Part shown: in pieces, positions 24,458 through 32,559 of the stretch
Numbering within the stretch: the first letter of the stretch is position 1
How the letters are laid out: every line of letters starts with the position of its first letter
NCBI RefSeq assembly: GCF_001425625.1
Contig: NZ_LMCP01000044.1
Coordinates: 281,020 to 345,019 of the forward strand
DNA length: 64,000 nt
From: Mesorhizobium sp. Root102
GTDB taxonomy: Bacteria; Pseudomonadota; Alphaproteobacteria; Rhizobiales; Rhizobiaceae
Reading direction: 5' to 3'
Made by a program: the position numbers and the translations under genes
The notes under the pieces: generated by a model
Database searches by the model: none
Seen by the model: the letters and a program-made list of their open reading frames with translations, nothing else
What the model was told of the DNA's origin: nothing

Positions 24458-25411
24458 CTAGTCCTCCGTCTGTGGGGATACGCTCGGATTGGGCCGGCCG
24501 GTTTGCGGGCCAGGCCCAGGCGGCAGTTGCTGTGTGACGATCTGCTGGAAGAGGTCAGGATCGGCCGCACGGAAGGTGAAAGGAGTGGTGTTCACGCTTT
24601 GCCTTGCCAAGGCAGCGTAGCTCTTGGCATCGAGGCTTGGCCCCACGTCGCGCGTGGCATCAATCCAGGCAGCGAACCGCTGCGCAGACACGGCCTGCAC
24701 CTCGAAATGCATGTCCGAGAAACCATCGCCGCTATAGTGGCTCGAAAGGCCGTGGAAAGTGCCCGGAGCGTCCGCGCGCAGGTTCAACTGGGTTGTCATG
24801 CCGTTCATCGTGTAGATCATGCTACCGAGCCGCGGTACGAAGAACGCATTCATCACGCTCGCGGACGTCAGCGAGAAATGAATGGGAGTGCCGGCCGGAA
24901 CGACAAGATGGTTCACGCTCGCTATACGCTGGCCTGGGTAGATAAAGAGCCACTTCCAATCCAATGCGACCACCTGGACCTCCAGCGGTGGCGTGTTTGA
25001 TGTCAACGGTTTCGCGGGATCGAGTTCATGGGATCCGATCCAGGCCACTCCGCCTAGGAGCATGATCACAAGGAGGGGAATGGACCAGACGATGAGCTCG
25101 ATACGGCCCGAATACTCCCAATTCGGCAGGTAGGTCGCTCTTGTGTTGGAGGCTCGAAACCACCAGGCGAAGATAAAGGTGGTGACGATCGTCGGCACCA
25201 CGATGGCAAGCATGATGGCGAGCGAATCTATCAGGATCGTTTTCTCTGCAATCCCGACCGTCCCTTGTGGATCGAGAACCGCTGGCTGGCATGCAGTCAA
25301 AACGATCGGCGCCAGGAGGACGGCGCATCGCGCCACCCTGGCGCTCGGCGATCGACGACCCGGGAAAAGCCGTTCGCGGGCTGGCAGTCCATCCGACCTG
25401 GCGGGCATCAC
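24458..25411 (-). CDS. cyoA: Cytochrome o ubiquinol oxidase subunit II
   Basis: 317 residues. An N-terminal signal ends in a lipobox (VLTAC), so the mature protein is a lipoprotein with two membrane segments (LAIMLAIVVPTIVTTFIFAW; ELIVWSIPLLVIMLLGGVAW). The periplasmic cupredoxin-like domain (VQVVALDWKWLFIYPGQRIA; NAFFVPRLGSMIYTMNGM) lacks the CuA ligands, as in quinol rather than cytochrome c oxidases. It is the first gene of cyoABCD; the oxalate decarboxylase-like gene ends about 130 bases upstream on the same strand. Start could be either of two adjacent ATGs. Confidence 0.94.
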   Translation of the reverse strand: MMPARSDGLPARERLFPGRRSPSARVARCAVLLAPIVLTACQPAVLDPQGTVGIAEKTILIDSLAIMLAIVVPTIVTTFIFAWWFRASNTRATYLPNWEYSGRIELIVWSIPLLVIMLLGGVAWIGSHELDPAKPLTSNTPPLEVQVVALDWKWLFIYPGQRIASVNHLVVPAGTPIHFSLTSASVMNAFFVPRLGSMIYTMNGMTTQLNLRADAPGTFHGLSSHYSGDGFSDMHFEVQAVSAQRFAAWIDATRDVGPSLDAKSYAALARQSVNTTPFTFRAADPDLFQQIVTQQLPPGPGPQTGRPNPSVSPQTED

Positions 25412-25541
25412 TGAGCTCCCTCACGCCGTCGTGAGCATCCTGGACGATGCTTCGCGTCCGAGCAGCGGGTCCGGAACGACAACAAGAACTGCAAGAGAAG
25501 CGAGGGCAGCGTCACCGGCTCGCGCACCCGGCTGCGCGATG

Positions 25542-26768
25542 TTAAGCCGGCACGACGGGCGACTTCTCCTTGCGCAAGGCGTGCAGAAACTGCGAGTCGA
25601 CACGCAAACTGGCGCGAACCAGCTCCGGCGGTGTGAGGGCAAGCCACTGGTTCAGTGACACATCGGCGAATTGGTCGCTCTTGAATACCTCCAGATATCG
25701 CAGTGTCGTGTTGCCTGTGTTCTCGATGTAGTGGCCCATGGCAAAGGGTACGTAGCCGACGTCGTTGGCCTGGAAGTCGAATGTGCGGGCGGCGCCCGAC
25801 GCCGCGAACACTCCCATGCGGGCCTGACCCTGAATGTAGTACTGCCATTCATTCGTATTCGGATGCCAATGCAACTCGCGCATCGCTCCCGGCTCGACCT
25901 CGACCAGGGCCGCCGCGATTGTTCTGGAAGCTGGGAACACGTTGCTGTCGGTAATCCGCGCAGTGCCATGTTTCATCTTGATCGGAGCCTGTGCCATCAT
26001 GCGGTGGCTGAAGCTGTGCGGGACCTCAGCCGCGCCCGCGATCTTGTCTGCGCTGAGGGGCCCCGGAACCGGCGCGGGAAACATGTAAAGCTCGCTAGGA
26101 TCGGGGACGTTCGCAAGGCTCGATGCCGGAACGCCGAAATTCTTGGCGAGCACCTCGGGAGGCGTGTGTTTCAGAAAGTCGCTTAAGAGGAAGGTGTTGT
26201 CCTCGTCGAAGTCGCCGTCATCGAACACCAACAAGAATTCAGTCCCGTCTGGATCGAGGCCCTGGATCGAGTGCGGAATGCCCGGCGGGAAATACCACAG
26301 GTCGCCCGCGCCGACGTCGTCGACGAAATTGTGGCCATTGGCATCGACCGCCGTGATGCGTGCTCTTCCGTACAGAACATAGGCCCACTCGGCGGCCTTG
26401 TGCCAATGCAACTCACGCACGCCGCCGGCATTCAGTCGCATGATCACGCCGGCAATGTCCTTGGAGACGCTGAGTTCGCGTGCGGTCACCTGCCGGGTCC
26501 AGCCGCCGCCAGACAGTCGGATATGGGCATCGTCGAACGAGAAGCGCAGATTCGGCAGTTCACCCGAATCCGTGCTCGGTGGGACCATTAGATCCGGATT
26601 CTGGGCTATTCGGGAAGGATTCATCGGACCAGGGTTGGTGCCGCCGCGACCGTTGGCTATCGGGTCGCCTTTCTGCGCCTGGGCCAGTGTCGCCGTCGTG
26701 AACAAGCCGCCAGCCGCAGTCGCAGCCAGCAAGGTTCGACGGGATATCTTATCGGCGGCTATGCTCAT
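25542..26768 (-). CDS. Bicupin oxalate decarboxylase-family protein with Tat signal
   Basis: 408 residues. The N-terminus has a twin-arginine signal (ISRRTLLAATAAGGLFTTA), so it is exported folded. Two cupin domains each keep the Mn ligands: REHWH-like RELHWHKAAEWAYVLYG with GIPHSI in the first, and RELHWHPNTNEWQYYIQG with AMGHYIEN in the second. Oxalate decarboxylases convert oxalate to formate and CO2, consuming a proton. The active-site lid, SENST in Bacillus OxdC, aligns with DEDNT here (FDEDNTFLLSDFL), keeping the Glu but with other residues changed, so activity could differ. It lies between hdeD and cyoABCD on one strand. Confidence 0.88.
   Translation of the reverse strand: MSIAADKISRRTLLAATAAGGLFTTATLAQAQKGDPIANGRGGTNPGPMNPSRIAQNPDLMVPPSTDSGELPNLRFSFDDAHIRLSGGGWTRQVTARELSVSKDIAGVIMRLNAGGVRELHWHKAAEWAYVLYGRARITAVDANGHNFVDDVGAGDLWYFPPGIPHSIQGLDPDGTEFLLVFDDGDFDEDNTFLLSDFLKHTPPEVLAKNFGVPASSLANVPDPSELYMFPAPVPGPLSADKIAGAAEVPHSFSHRMMAQAPIKMKHGTARITDSNVFPASRTIAAALVEVEPGAMRELHWHPNTNEWQYYIQGQARMGVFAASGAARTFDFQANDVGYVPFAMGHYIENTGNTTLRYLEVFKSDQFADVSLNQWLALTPPELVRASLRVDSQFLHALRKEKSPVVPA
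26466..26586 (+). repeat. 121-bp direct repeat, right copy
   Basis: Part of the oxalate decarboxylase-like gene (codons for about residues 61-101). It matches 20973-21093 in the same orientation with two visible differences. The pair brackets a 5.5-kb segment with cyoABCD and the 3' two thirds of the oxd gene. Confidence 0.9.
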
Positions 26769-27034
26769 TTTGTTTCATTCCTTGCTACGGGGGCTTTGCG
26801 ACGGCGCCAATTGGTTGGGACACGGACCGCATGAGTGTCCGCCTGGCGCGTAAGACACACGGTATCGATCGGGCGCTGACGAGGTCTTTCTTGTTGACAC
26901 ACGCAATAGCTGAATCGCACGCTGATCGTGGCGGTCAGAGGTGGAGCGGTGCGGAGCACGCTGCTCGCGATCGTGTCAGGTGGCTTTCGGCAAATGGAAC
27001 CGCTCAAACTATCACGCTTGCCAGCTTCTATTTT

Positions 27035-27616
27035 TTACATCCACGAAAGCGCGCTGCTCTTCAGTCCAAAACCGAATGCCAAGAGCGTCGCGCCTTGCAT
27101 GGTCAGGTCGATTGCCAGAATCGCGCCTGGCGTCGCCAGAGTATTGAGTGGCCGCCCGAAGAGGATGACAAGGCCCGCAAGAAGCGTGACTACCCCTGAA
27201 AACGCAACCCAGCCCCAGGCCAGATGGCGCCTGGACTGGAGGCCTACCCAGAACCGCAGAATGCCTGCTGCAATGAGTGTGATTGCCAGCACGAGCGTGT
27301 AGGCCGAGGCTGCAAGCAGTGGGTTGTGGAATGCGGCGATGCCGGCGATTGCATAGGCGAAGCCGCTCAGTAGCCAGAATGCAAACGATCTCCATCCCTG
27401 AATATTGAAAGCGTGCACGACCTGCGCGATGCCGGCGACCGACATCAACACGCCAATATAGAAGACGGATAGCACCGTCGCGGCGAACAAGTTCGCGAAT
27501 CCCAGAAAGCCCAGGCTCAACAGCGCGATGCCAAGCATTATAAAAAGCCAGCATTTTGCACGCAACTCCGGCAAGGTTGAGCCGAGACTGCGGGACCGTT
27601 CGATCGCATGTACCAT
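27035..27616 (-). CDS. hdeD: HdeD-family acid-resistance membrane protein
   Basis: 193 residues with six hydrophobic segments in the DUF308/HdeD arrangement: CWLFIMLGIALLSLGFLGFA, AGIAQVVHAFNIQGWRSFAF, WLLSGFAYAIAGIAAFHNPL, AAGILRFWVGLQSRRHLAWG. In E. coli HdeD protects at high cell density under acid; the mechanism is unknown. ATG at 27616 has AGAGGA upstream; the frame extends to 27703 without family similarity. It is on the same strand as oxd and cyo, 266 bases upstream of oxd. A decayed partial copy lies at 21098-21310. Confidence 0.88.
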   Translation of the reverse strand: MVHAIERSRSLGSTLPELRAKCWLFIMLGIALLSLGFLGFANLFAATVLSVFYIGVLMSVAGIAQVVHAFNIQGWRSFAFWLLSGFAYAIAGIAAFHNPLLAASAYTLVLAITLIAAGILRFWVGLQSRRHLAWGWVAFSGVVTLLAGLVILFGRPLNTLATPGAILAIDLTMQGATLLAFGFGLKSSALSWM

Positions 27617-28001
27617 GAGTTCCTCTTTCAGTTCAGTCGAGAAACGCCGCCGGATGTAGATACAAGAAGGCGAGCGGTGGGTTCCGCCCAGGGCGTTGAA
27701 CATAATCCTGTTTCGTGATACCGCTCTCGTCGCTGCCAGGACTTGCTCGTTGTTGCCTTGGCCGGCTCTGATTTGCGTGTTTTCAGCCAGATCTTGGGCT
27801 CGCTCCCAAGCCTGTGTCGTTGATGGGTCGCTCGGTCTCTAGGGGATTCGCTGCGAGGTGTTGCGGTGACAAAGGTGCAATCAGGCACCTACGACCGCAA
27901 TTTCCAACAAGCAGAAAGGATCTAGTTGCCTAGGTTGGACGGCGCGCCACGGAGAGTCGATTAGCAGCGCAAGCGTCGACCAGGAACCGAGCAGAGACCT
28001 T
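27617..28001. other. Divergent intergenic region
   Basis: 385 bases between hdeD (minus) and a kinase gene (plus). No coding frame is convincing. It presumably holds both promoters; no clear operator palindrome was found by eye. Confidence 0.5.
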
Positions 28002-29438
28002 ATGCGGCACAGACTATCTCCGCCAGCATCCGGCAATTCGCGGCTAGTGGCCCCTCTGGCCATCCTTCTGGCGGCCGGGATATTCGTTGTCGATACGATT
28101 GATCCATTTTCTGGGGCGGTAGCGGTCCTCTATGTGGTCGTTATTCTGCTCGCAGGTACCGCCTTCCGTAGGCGTGGCATTGTCTTGTGTTCGGTCGGCT
28201 GTGCAGCGCTCACTTTGTTGAGCTTCTGGATTGTTCACGGAGACGAAGCCAGTGGAGGCGCGCTCAGCCGCTGCCTCATGAGCATCTCGGCCATCGCCAT
28301 TACCAGCCTTCTTGTCCTTAAAAACCAGTCGACCTCGACCGACCTTTCTGAAAAAGCCCAACTGCTCGATTTGACGCATGATGCGATTTTCGTACGCAGC
28401 ATGGGTGATATGATCACTTATTGGAATCGTGGTGCCGAAGCCATTTACGGCTGGTCCGCCGAACACGCGGCGGGAAAGTCCAGCCATCAGTTCCTGCAGA
28501 CCGTCTTTCCAGCCGAACTGAACGAGATCAATCGGGAACTGCTCAGCTCCGACCGCTGGGAAGGTGAGCTCATGCACACGAAGCGGGACGGATCCGTCGT
28601 TGTCGTTTCCAGCCGCTGGTCGCTGAAGAAGGATGCCGATGGCAAACCGTTGGCGGTTCTCGAAACGAATACGGACATATCACAGCGCAGGCGAGCCGAA
28701 ACCGAGGTGCTGAAGGCCCAGGCTGAACTCGCCCATGTGACACGCCTCACCACCTTGGGTGAATTGACGGCCTCGATCGCGCACGAGGTAAATCAGCCGC
28801 TTGCCGGCATCGTTATGAACGGCGAGGCGTGCCTGCGATGGATCGATCGCGACAAGCCCGATCTGGATGAGGTCCGCAGCGCGGTCAGGCGGAGCATCGC
28901 TGACGCCCAACGCGCCAGCGATATCGTCCATCGAATCCGAGCGTTGTCCAAGAAGGGCGACATCCAGATGACCCTTGTCGACGTGAACGAGATCGTCAAC
29001 GAGTCAATCGTGTTGGTGCGGCATGAGTTCGTTGCAAATCGCATCACTCTGAAACTGGATCTGGCCCACAGGCCGCTGCCCGCACTTGGCGACCGTATCC
29101 AGCTTCAACAGGTCCTGATCAATTTGTTGATCAACGGGATTCAGGCAATGGCCCCTTGTAAGAGCGACTTACGGGAAATTCTCGTCACGACGTCGATCGA
29201 TGGATCCAACCAGGCAAATGTGAGAGTCCGAGATTCTGGACCAGGCATCGATCCCGAAAGTGCCCGCCAATTGTTCAAGGCTTTTTTCACCACCAAGGCG
29301 GATGGAATAGGCATGGGGCTGTCTATCTGCCGGTCGATCATTGAGTCACACGGAGGCCGTGTGTGGATCGTGCCTAATCCAGGCGGAGGCGCGATATTCC
29401 AATTCTCCCTGCCACGCGTTGAAAAGGATGCCGGGTGA
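28002..29438 (+). CDS. Membrane-bound PAS sensor histidine kinase (FixL-like)
   Basis: 478 residues. Residues ~15-105 hold several membrane segments (LVAPLAILLAAGIFVVDTID; VLYVVVILLAGTAF; SISAIAITSLLVLK), then a PAS domain (~118-230; DAIFVRSMGDMITYWNRGAE). A HisKA helix has the phosphoacceptor at about His261 (ELTASIAHEVNQPLAGIV) and an HATPase follows (QVLINLLINGIQAM, VRDSGPGIDPE, TTKADGIGMGLSICRSII). The HEVNQPL type is the FixL/DctB-like HPK4 group, paired with FixJ-type regulators. The PAS domain shows no evident heme His, so O2 sensing should not be assumed. Its stop overlaps the next gene. Confidence 0.9.
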   Translation: MRHRLSPPASGNSRLVAPLAILLAAGIFVVDTIDPFSGAVAVLYVVVILLAGTAFRRRGIVLCSVGCAALTLLSFWIVHGDEASGGALSRCLMSISAIAITSLLVLKNQSTSTDLSEKAQLLDLTHDAIFVRSMGDMITYWNRGAEAIYGWSAEHAAGKSSHQFLQTVFPAELNEINRELLSSDRWEGELMHTKRDGSVVVVSSRWSLKKDADGKPLAVLETNTDISQRRRAETEVLKAQAELAHVTRLTTLGELTASIAHEVNQPLAGIVMNGEACLRWIDRDKPDLDEVRSAVRRSIADAQRASDIVHRIRALSKKGDIQMTLVDVNEIVNESIVLVRHEFVANRITLKLDLAHRPLPALGDRIQLQQVLINLLINGIQAMAPCKSDLREILVTTSIDGSNQANVRVRDSGPGIDPESARQLFKAFFTTKADGIGMGLSICRSIIESHGGRVWIVPNPGGGAIFQFSLPRVEKDAG

Positions 29439-30106
29439 TGATCCGACGCCCCGCCCCTCCCTCCCAATCAGAAGGCAACGACGGCGCTGTGCCTCCGACC
29501 GTTCTGGTCGTGGACGACGATTCATCGTTACGTGAAGCTTTAAGCAGCCTCTTCCGATCTGTTGGTACGCGCGTCGAGCTTTTCGGTTCTGCTCCCGAAC
29601 TGCTGAACAGTCGGCTTCCCGACGGTCCGAGCTGCCTTGTGCTCGATATCAGGCTGCCGGAGGTGAGCGGACTCGAATTTCAAACGCAGTTGGCCAAGGC
29701 AGGCATTCATCTGCCGATCATTTTCATGACCGGTCACGGCGACATTCCGATGTCTGTGCGCGCCATGAAGGCCGGCGCTGTCGATTTCCTCACCAAGCCC
29801 TTCCGAGATCAGGATATTCTGGATGCAGTCGCCGGCGCTCTGGAGCGCGACAGGCAACGGCGAGAGAGAGACCGGGCGCAGTCGGAGCTGCAAAGCCTTC
29901 TGCGCACCCTGACCCCTCGGGAGCGCGAGGTGATGGCATTTGTCGCGACTGGATTGATGAACAAGCAAATCGCTGGCGAGATGCAACTCAGTGAAATCAC
30001 GGTGAAAATCCACCGCGGTCGCCTGATGAAGAAAATGGGTGCCAGAACTCTGGCCGACCTGGTGAAGATGGCCGGCGCCCTGGGGATAGACGCTCCCGGG
30101 AAATAA
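29438..30106 (+). CDS. FixJ-type response regulator (receiver + LuxR HTH)
   Basis: About 222 residues. The receiver domain (VLVVDDDSSLREALSSLF, phosphoacceptor in CLVLDIRLPEVSGLEFQ, MTGHGDIPMSVRAMKAGAV, FLTKPF) is followed by a LuxR-type helix-turn-helix (TPREREVMAFVATGLMNKQI, EITVKIHRGRLMKKMGARTL). This is the FixJ/NodW/StyR layout. It overlaps the kinase stop (GTG 29435 or ATG 29438), so the two form a cognate pair. The MTGHGDIPMSV stretch is the FixJ hallmark. Target genes are unknown, hdeD-oxd-cyo being the nearest divergent candidates. Confidence 0.9.
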   Translation: MIRRPAPPSQSEGNDGAVPPTVLVVDDDSSLREALSSLFRSVGTRVELFGSAPELLNSRLPDGPSCLVLDIRLPEVSGLEFQTQLAKAGIHLPIIFMTGHGDIPMSVRAMKAGAVDFLTKPFRDQDILDAVAGALERDRQRRERDRAQSELQSLLRTLTPREREVMAFVATGLMNKQIAGEMQLSEITVKIHRGRLMKKMGARTLADLVKMAGALGIDAPGK

Positions 30107-30221
30107 ATTGTTACACCTCTGTATAACTTTCGCTTTCACGACCGCAGGCGCAATCTCTCGCTGAGAAACAGTCGTTGAACAGCAATGCTTGGGTCATCGG
30201 CAAGCACGGAGGAATAGTGAA

Positions 30222-30596
30222 TTGACCCGTAACGCGATGATCTCGATCATCGACGACGATGAGTCCGTTCGACTTGCGACCGCAAGCCTCGTTAGATCGT
30301 TGGGCTTCATCGCATTTGCATTCGAATCGGCCGAGGACTTCCTGAGGTCATCTAATCTGGAAGATACGTCGTGCTTGATCTGCGATATCCAGATGCCCGG
30401 AATGACAGGAATAGAGCTGCAGGATCATTTGATCGAACATGGCTATCACATACCGACCATTTTGATCACCGCCTTTCCCGAGGAACGCGTCCGCAAACGC
30501 GCTCGGGAAACGGGCGCGATCGGCTTCTTCCGCAAGCCTTTGGATAGCCAGGCCATGATCAGCTGTATCGCTTCTGTACTTCATGGCACGCGCTAA
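30222..30596 (+). CDS. Receiver-only response regulator
   Basis: 124 residues, one receiver domain: MISIIDDDESVRLATASLVR, phosphoacceptor Asp in SCLICDIQMPGMTGIELQ, Thr/Ala switch ILITAFPEE, and Lys in GFFRKPLDS. There is no output domain. The TTG at 30222 is preferred because GGAGGA lies eight bases upstream and it is in frame; ATG 30237 is the alternative. It follows the kinase-FixJ pair by 115 bases and precedes rpoH. This type of receiver often feeds back on FixLJ pairs as a phosphate sink (inference). Confidence 0.85.
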   Translation: MTRNAMISIIDDDESVRLATASLVRSLGFIAFAFESAEDFLRSSNLEDTSCLICDIQMPGMTGIELQDHLIEHGYHIPTILITAFPEERVRKRARETGAIGFFRKPLDSQAMISCIASVLHGTR

Positions 30597-30731
30597 CGGC
30601 GCCTGGGTGCATCTTCGCCCTTCAAGCGAAGAGCGCGGCCAACAGGGCAGCGTCGAACAGAGAAGCCAACATCGAAAGCTATGGGCGTCAGGAAGCAACT
30701 GATCCCCTGCGACGCAAGCAAGGAGTGCTGC

Positions 30732-31682
30732 ATGGCACGTGCAACAACAACAAATCTGTCGAGCGAACGCGGGCTTAGCCGTTATCTAGGCACGATCAAA
30801 CATCTCCCCATGCTGACGCCGGGGCAGGAACAGGCGCTGGCAAAACGCTGGCGCGAGCACAACGACCCGGAGGCCGCTCACCAACTGGTGGTGTCACATC
30901 TTCGCCTGGTTGCCAAGGTTGCCATGCGTTACCGGGGCTACGGACTGCCGATGTCGGAGGTAATATCAGAGGGCAACATCGGTCTGATCAAAGCAGTCAA
31001 TCGCTTCGAACCGGAGCGCGGCTTTCGTTTGGCGACCTATGCTGTCTGGTGGATCAAGGCGGCCATTCGGGAATATGTCCTGCGCTCCTGGTCGCTGGTG
31101 AAGATGGGCACGACGCCCAATCAAAGAAAGCTGTTCTTCAATTTGCGGCGGCTCAAGGCTCGCCTCTCGGCGCTTGACGATAACGACCTGCATGCAGATC
31201 AGGTGGAACTCATCGCAAGCAACCTTGGGGTGACGGGACAGGAAGTTGTCTACATGAACAGCCGCATGGGCGGAGACACGTCGCTCAACGCGCCCCTGCG
31301 AGGTCGAGCCGAAGGCGAATGGCAGGATCTGCTGGTCGAGGGCGAGGACAATCAGGAGTACAAGCTCGTTCAGATCGAGGAGGCCTCCAACCGGCATAGA
31401 GCGCTGATCGACTCGCTTGGCGTGCTCAACGCACGCGAACGGCGCATCCTTGAGGCGCGTCGGCTTGCGGATGACCCGAGGAGTTTGGCGGATCTCTCAA
31501 GCGAATTCGGCGTTTCGCGCGAGCGTGTGCGTCAGATTGAGATGCGCGCCTTCGAAAAATTGCAAAATGCAGTGAAGGTTGTCTATGCGAAACGGGACGC
31601 CATGCCCGTCGGCGAACGCATGAACCTTGGAGTTGCGTCCATCGCACATCCTGATCCCGGAGCGTCTTGGGGCAGCCCATAG
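30732..31682 (+). CDS. rpoH: RNA polymerase sigma-32 factor (RpoH paralogue)
   Basis: 316 residues with sigma-70-family regions 1.2-4: LTPGQEQALAKRWREHNDPE, region 2 HLRLVAKVAMRYRGYGLPMS and EPERGFRLATYAVWWIKAAI, the RpoH box QRKLFFNLRRLK, and region 4 SLADLSSEFGVSRERVRQIE. RpoH directs heat-shock and envelope-stress transcription; rhizobia often carry two or three copies with separate roles. ATG 30732 has AAGGAG six bases upstream and gives the standard MARATTTNLSSERGLSRYL start; the frame begins at 30681. The neighbour downstream is a small secreted protein with an unusual leader. Confidence 0.93.
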   Translation: MARATTTNLSSERGLSRYLGTIKHLPMLTPGQEQALAKRWREHNDPEAAHQLVVSHLRLVAKVAMRYRGYGLPMSEVISEGNIGLIKAVNRFEPERGFRLATYAVWWIKAAIREYVLRSWSLVKMGTTPNQRKLFFNLRRLKARLSALDDNDLHADQVELIASNLGVTGQEVVYMNSRMGGDTSLNAPLRGRAEGEWQDLLVEGEDNQEYKLVQIEEASNRHRALIDSLGVLNARERRILEARRLADDPRSLADLSSEFGVSRERVRQIEMRAFEKLQNAVKVVYAKRDAMPVGERMNLGVASIAHPDPGASWGSP

Positions 31683-31712
31683 GTTGCCAGCGCATCCGAT
31701 GCGACGACCGGT

Positions 31713-31732
31713 CCCGCTCTGGTCGGAGCGGG
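31713..31732 (+). terminator. Hairpin after rpoH
   Basis: Perfect seven-base-pair GC stem (CCCGCTC/GAGCGGG, loop TGGTCG) 30 bases after the rpoH stop. No T-run follows, so it may be a weak or Rho-assisted terminator. Confidence 0.45.
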
Positions 31733-31858
31733 ATACCTTGCAGCCGAGGCCTCAAAGGCGCTGCCTGGCACATTTGCCGGCAACACATGAAATCAACAAG
31801 TAATATATGTAGTTAAAAGATATATAAACGTCAAACAATCGTATTATGTCGAGAAATG

Positions 31859-31922
31859 ACTCCTGTATCTATATCAGTATGGCTTTCAACGGCTACGAAA
31901 GCTTAAAATACAGGAGTGTATT
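31859..31922 (+). promoter_or_regulatory. Candidate 5'-UTR switch hiding the Shine-Dalgarno of the Gly-rich gene
   Basis: ACTCCTGTAT (31859-31868) is perfectly complementary to ATACAGGAGT (31908-31917). The right arm contains the AGGAG ribosome site, six bases before the ATG at 31923. Between them is a second hairpin, GCTTTC (31882-31887) with GAAAGC (31897-31902). A TATTAT (31842-31847) would place a transcript start at about 31854, just before the left arm. The folded leader would block ribosome entry, so an RNA thermometer or trans-acting opener is plausible. It does not match the ROSE consensus I know. Confidence 0.55.
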
Positions 31923-32318
31923 ATGAAAAGAGCAACAACAGTCTTGGCGACGATCGCCTTGGGCGCAATGCTGGCGGCTGGATCAGCGACGGCCTCGATG
32001 GCGCACGGCGGTGGCGGCGGTCACGGCGGCGGCTTCGGCGGCGGCGGTGGTCATGGCATGAGCATGGGCGGTGGCGGCCATGCCGGAGGCTTTGGCGGCA
32101 GCCGCGGCGAAGGCTTTGGCGGTAGCCACGGCATGAGCCCTGGCGGCGACGGTCGTATCGCAAGCATGGGTGATGGCGCCCATGTCCGTGGCGTCCATGT
32201 CGGCGGCGGTCATAGGTTCAGAAGGGGTCGCGGTTTCGGCAGTGACTTTTATGACGACGGCTACTGTGGTTACCCGTATCCATACTACGGCTATCTCGGG
32301 TACCCATATTGCCCGTGA
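31923..32318 (+). CDS. Small secreted glycine/histidine-rich protein
   Basis: 131 residues: signal peptide (MKRATTVLATIALGAMLAAG, cleavage near ASMA-HG), a central low-complexity stretch of Gly, His, Ser and Met (HGGGGGHGGGFGGGG), then a Tyr/Pro-rich C-terminus (DGYCGYPYPYYGYLGYPYCP) with two Cys. It should be exported; the His-rich part could bind metals. Function unknown. It shares its signal-peptide pattern with the next gene, suggesting duplication. The leader contains a stem occluding the ribosome site. The upstream 120 bases are strikingly AT-rich compared with the rest of the window. Confidence 0.75.
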   Translation: MKRATTVLATIALGAMLAAGSATASMAHGGGGGHGGGFGGGGGHGMSMGGGGHAGGFGGSRGEGFGGSHGMSPGGDGRIASMGDGAHVRGVHVGGGHRFRRGRGFGSDFYDDGYCGYPYPYYGYLGYPYCP

Positions 32319-32333
32319 TCCACCAGAGTCTCT

Positions 32334-32374
32334 TCGAATCCGGGCTCCACAGCGTGAGTGGGGACCGGATTCGA
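32334..32374 (+). terminator. Hairpin after Gly-rich gene
   Basis: A perfect ten-base-pair stem, TCGAATCCGG with CCGGATTCGA, and 21-base loop, 15 bases after the stop codon. There is no T-run, but place and stability suit a 3'-end element. Confidence 0.5.
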
Positions 32375-32559
32375 ACGCCGAAAGGTTTGGCGCGCACGCC
32401 AACCGAACTGCGGCCCGGCTGAATCTCGTTTCACAGCCGATACCAGCATAGATCATGATATATATGCATCAAACTTAGATGCTATTCCGAGAAGTAAGCA
32501 CATGACTAATATAGATTCTGTTCAACAGTCTTGGAATTCTCAATCTGAAGGAGCGTATC

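Noticed and set aside
28002..30106. True FixL/FixJ oxygen-sensing pair
   Set aside because: Layout is FixLJ-like, but the PAS domain shows no convincing heme-binding His, so O2 sensing is not claimed.
32334..32374. tRNA T-arm-like GGATTCGAA motif
   Set aside because: Part of a simple terminator-like hairpin; no acceptor or anticodon stems can be folded around it.
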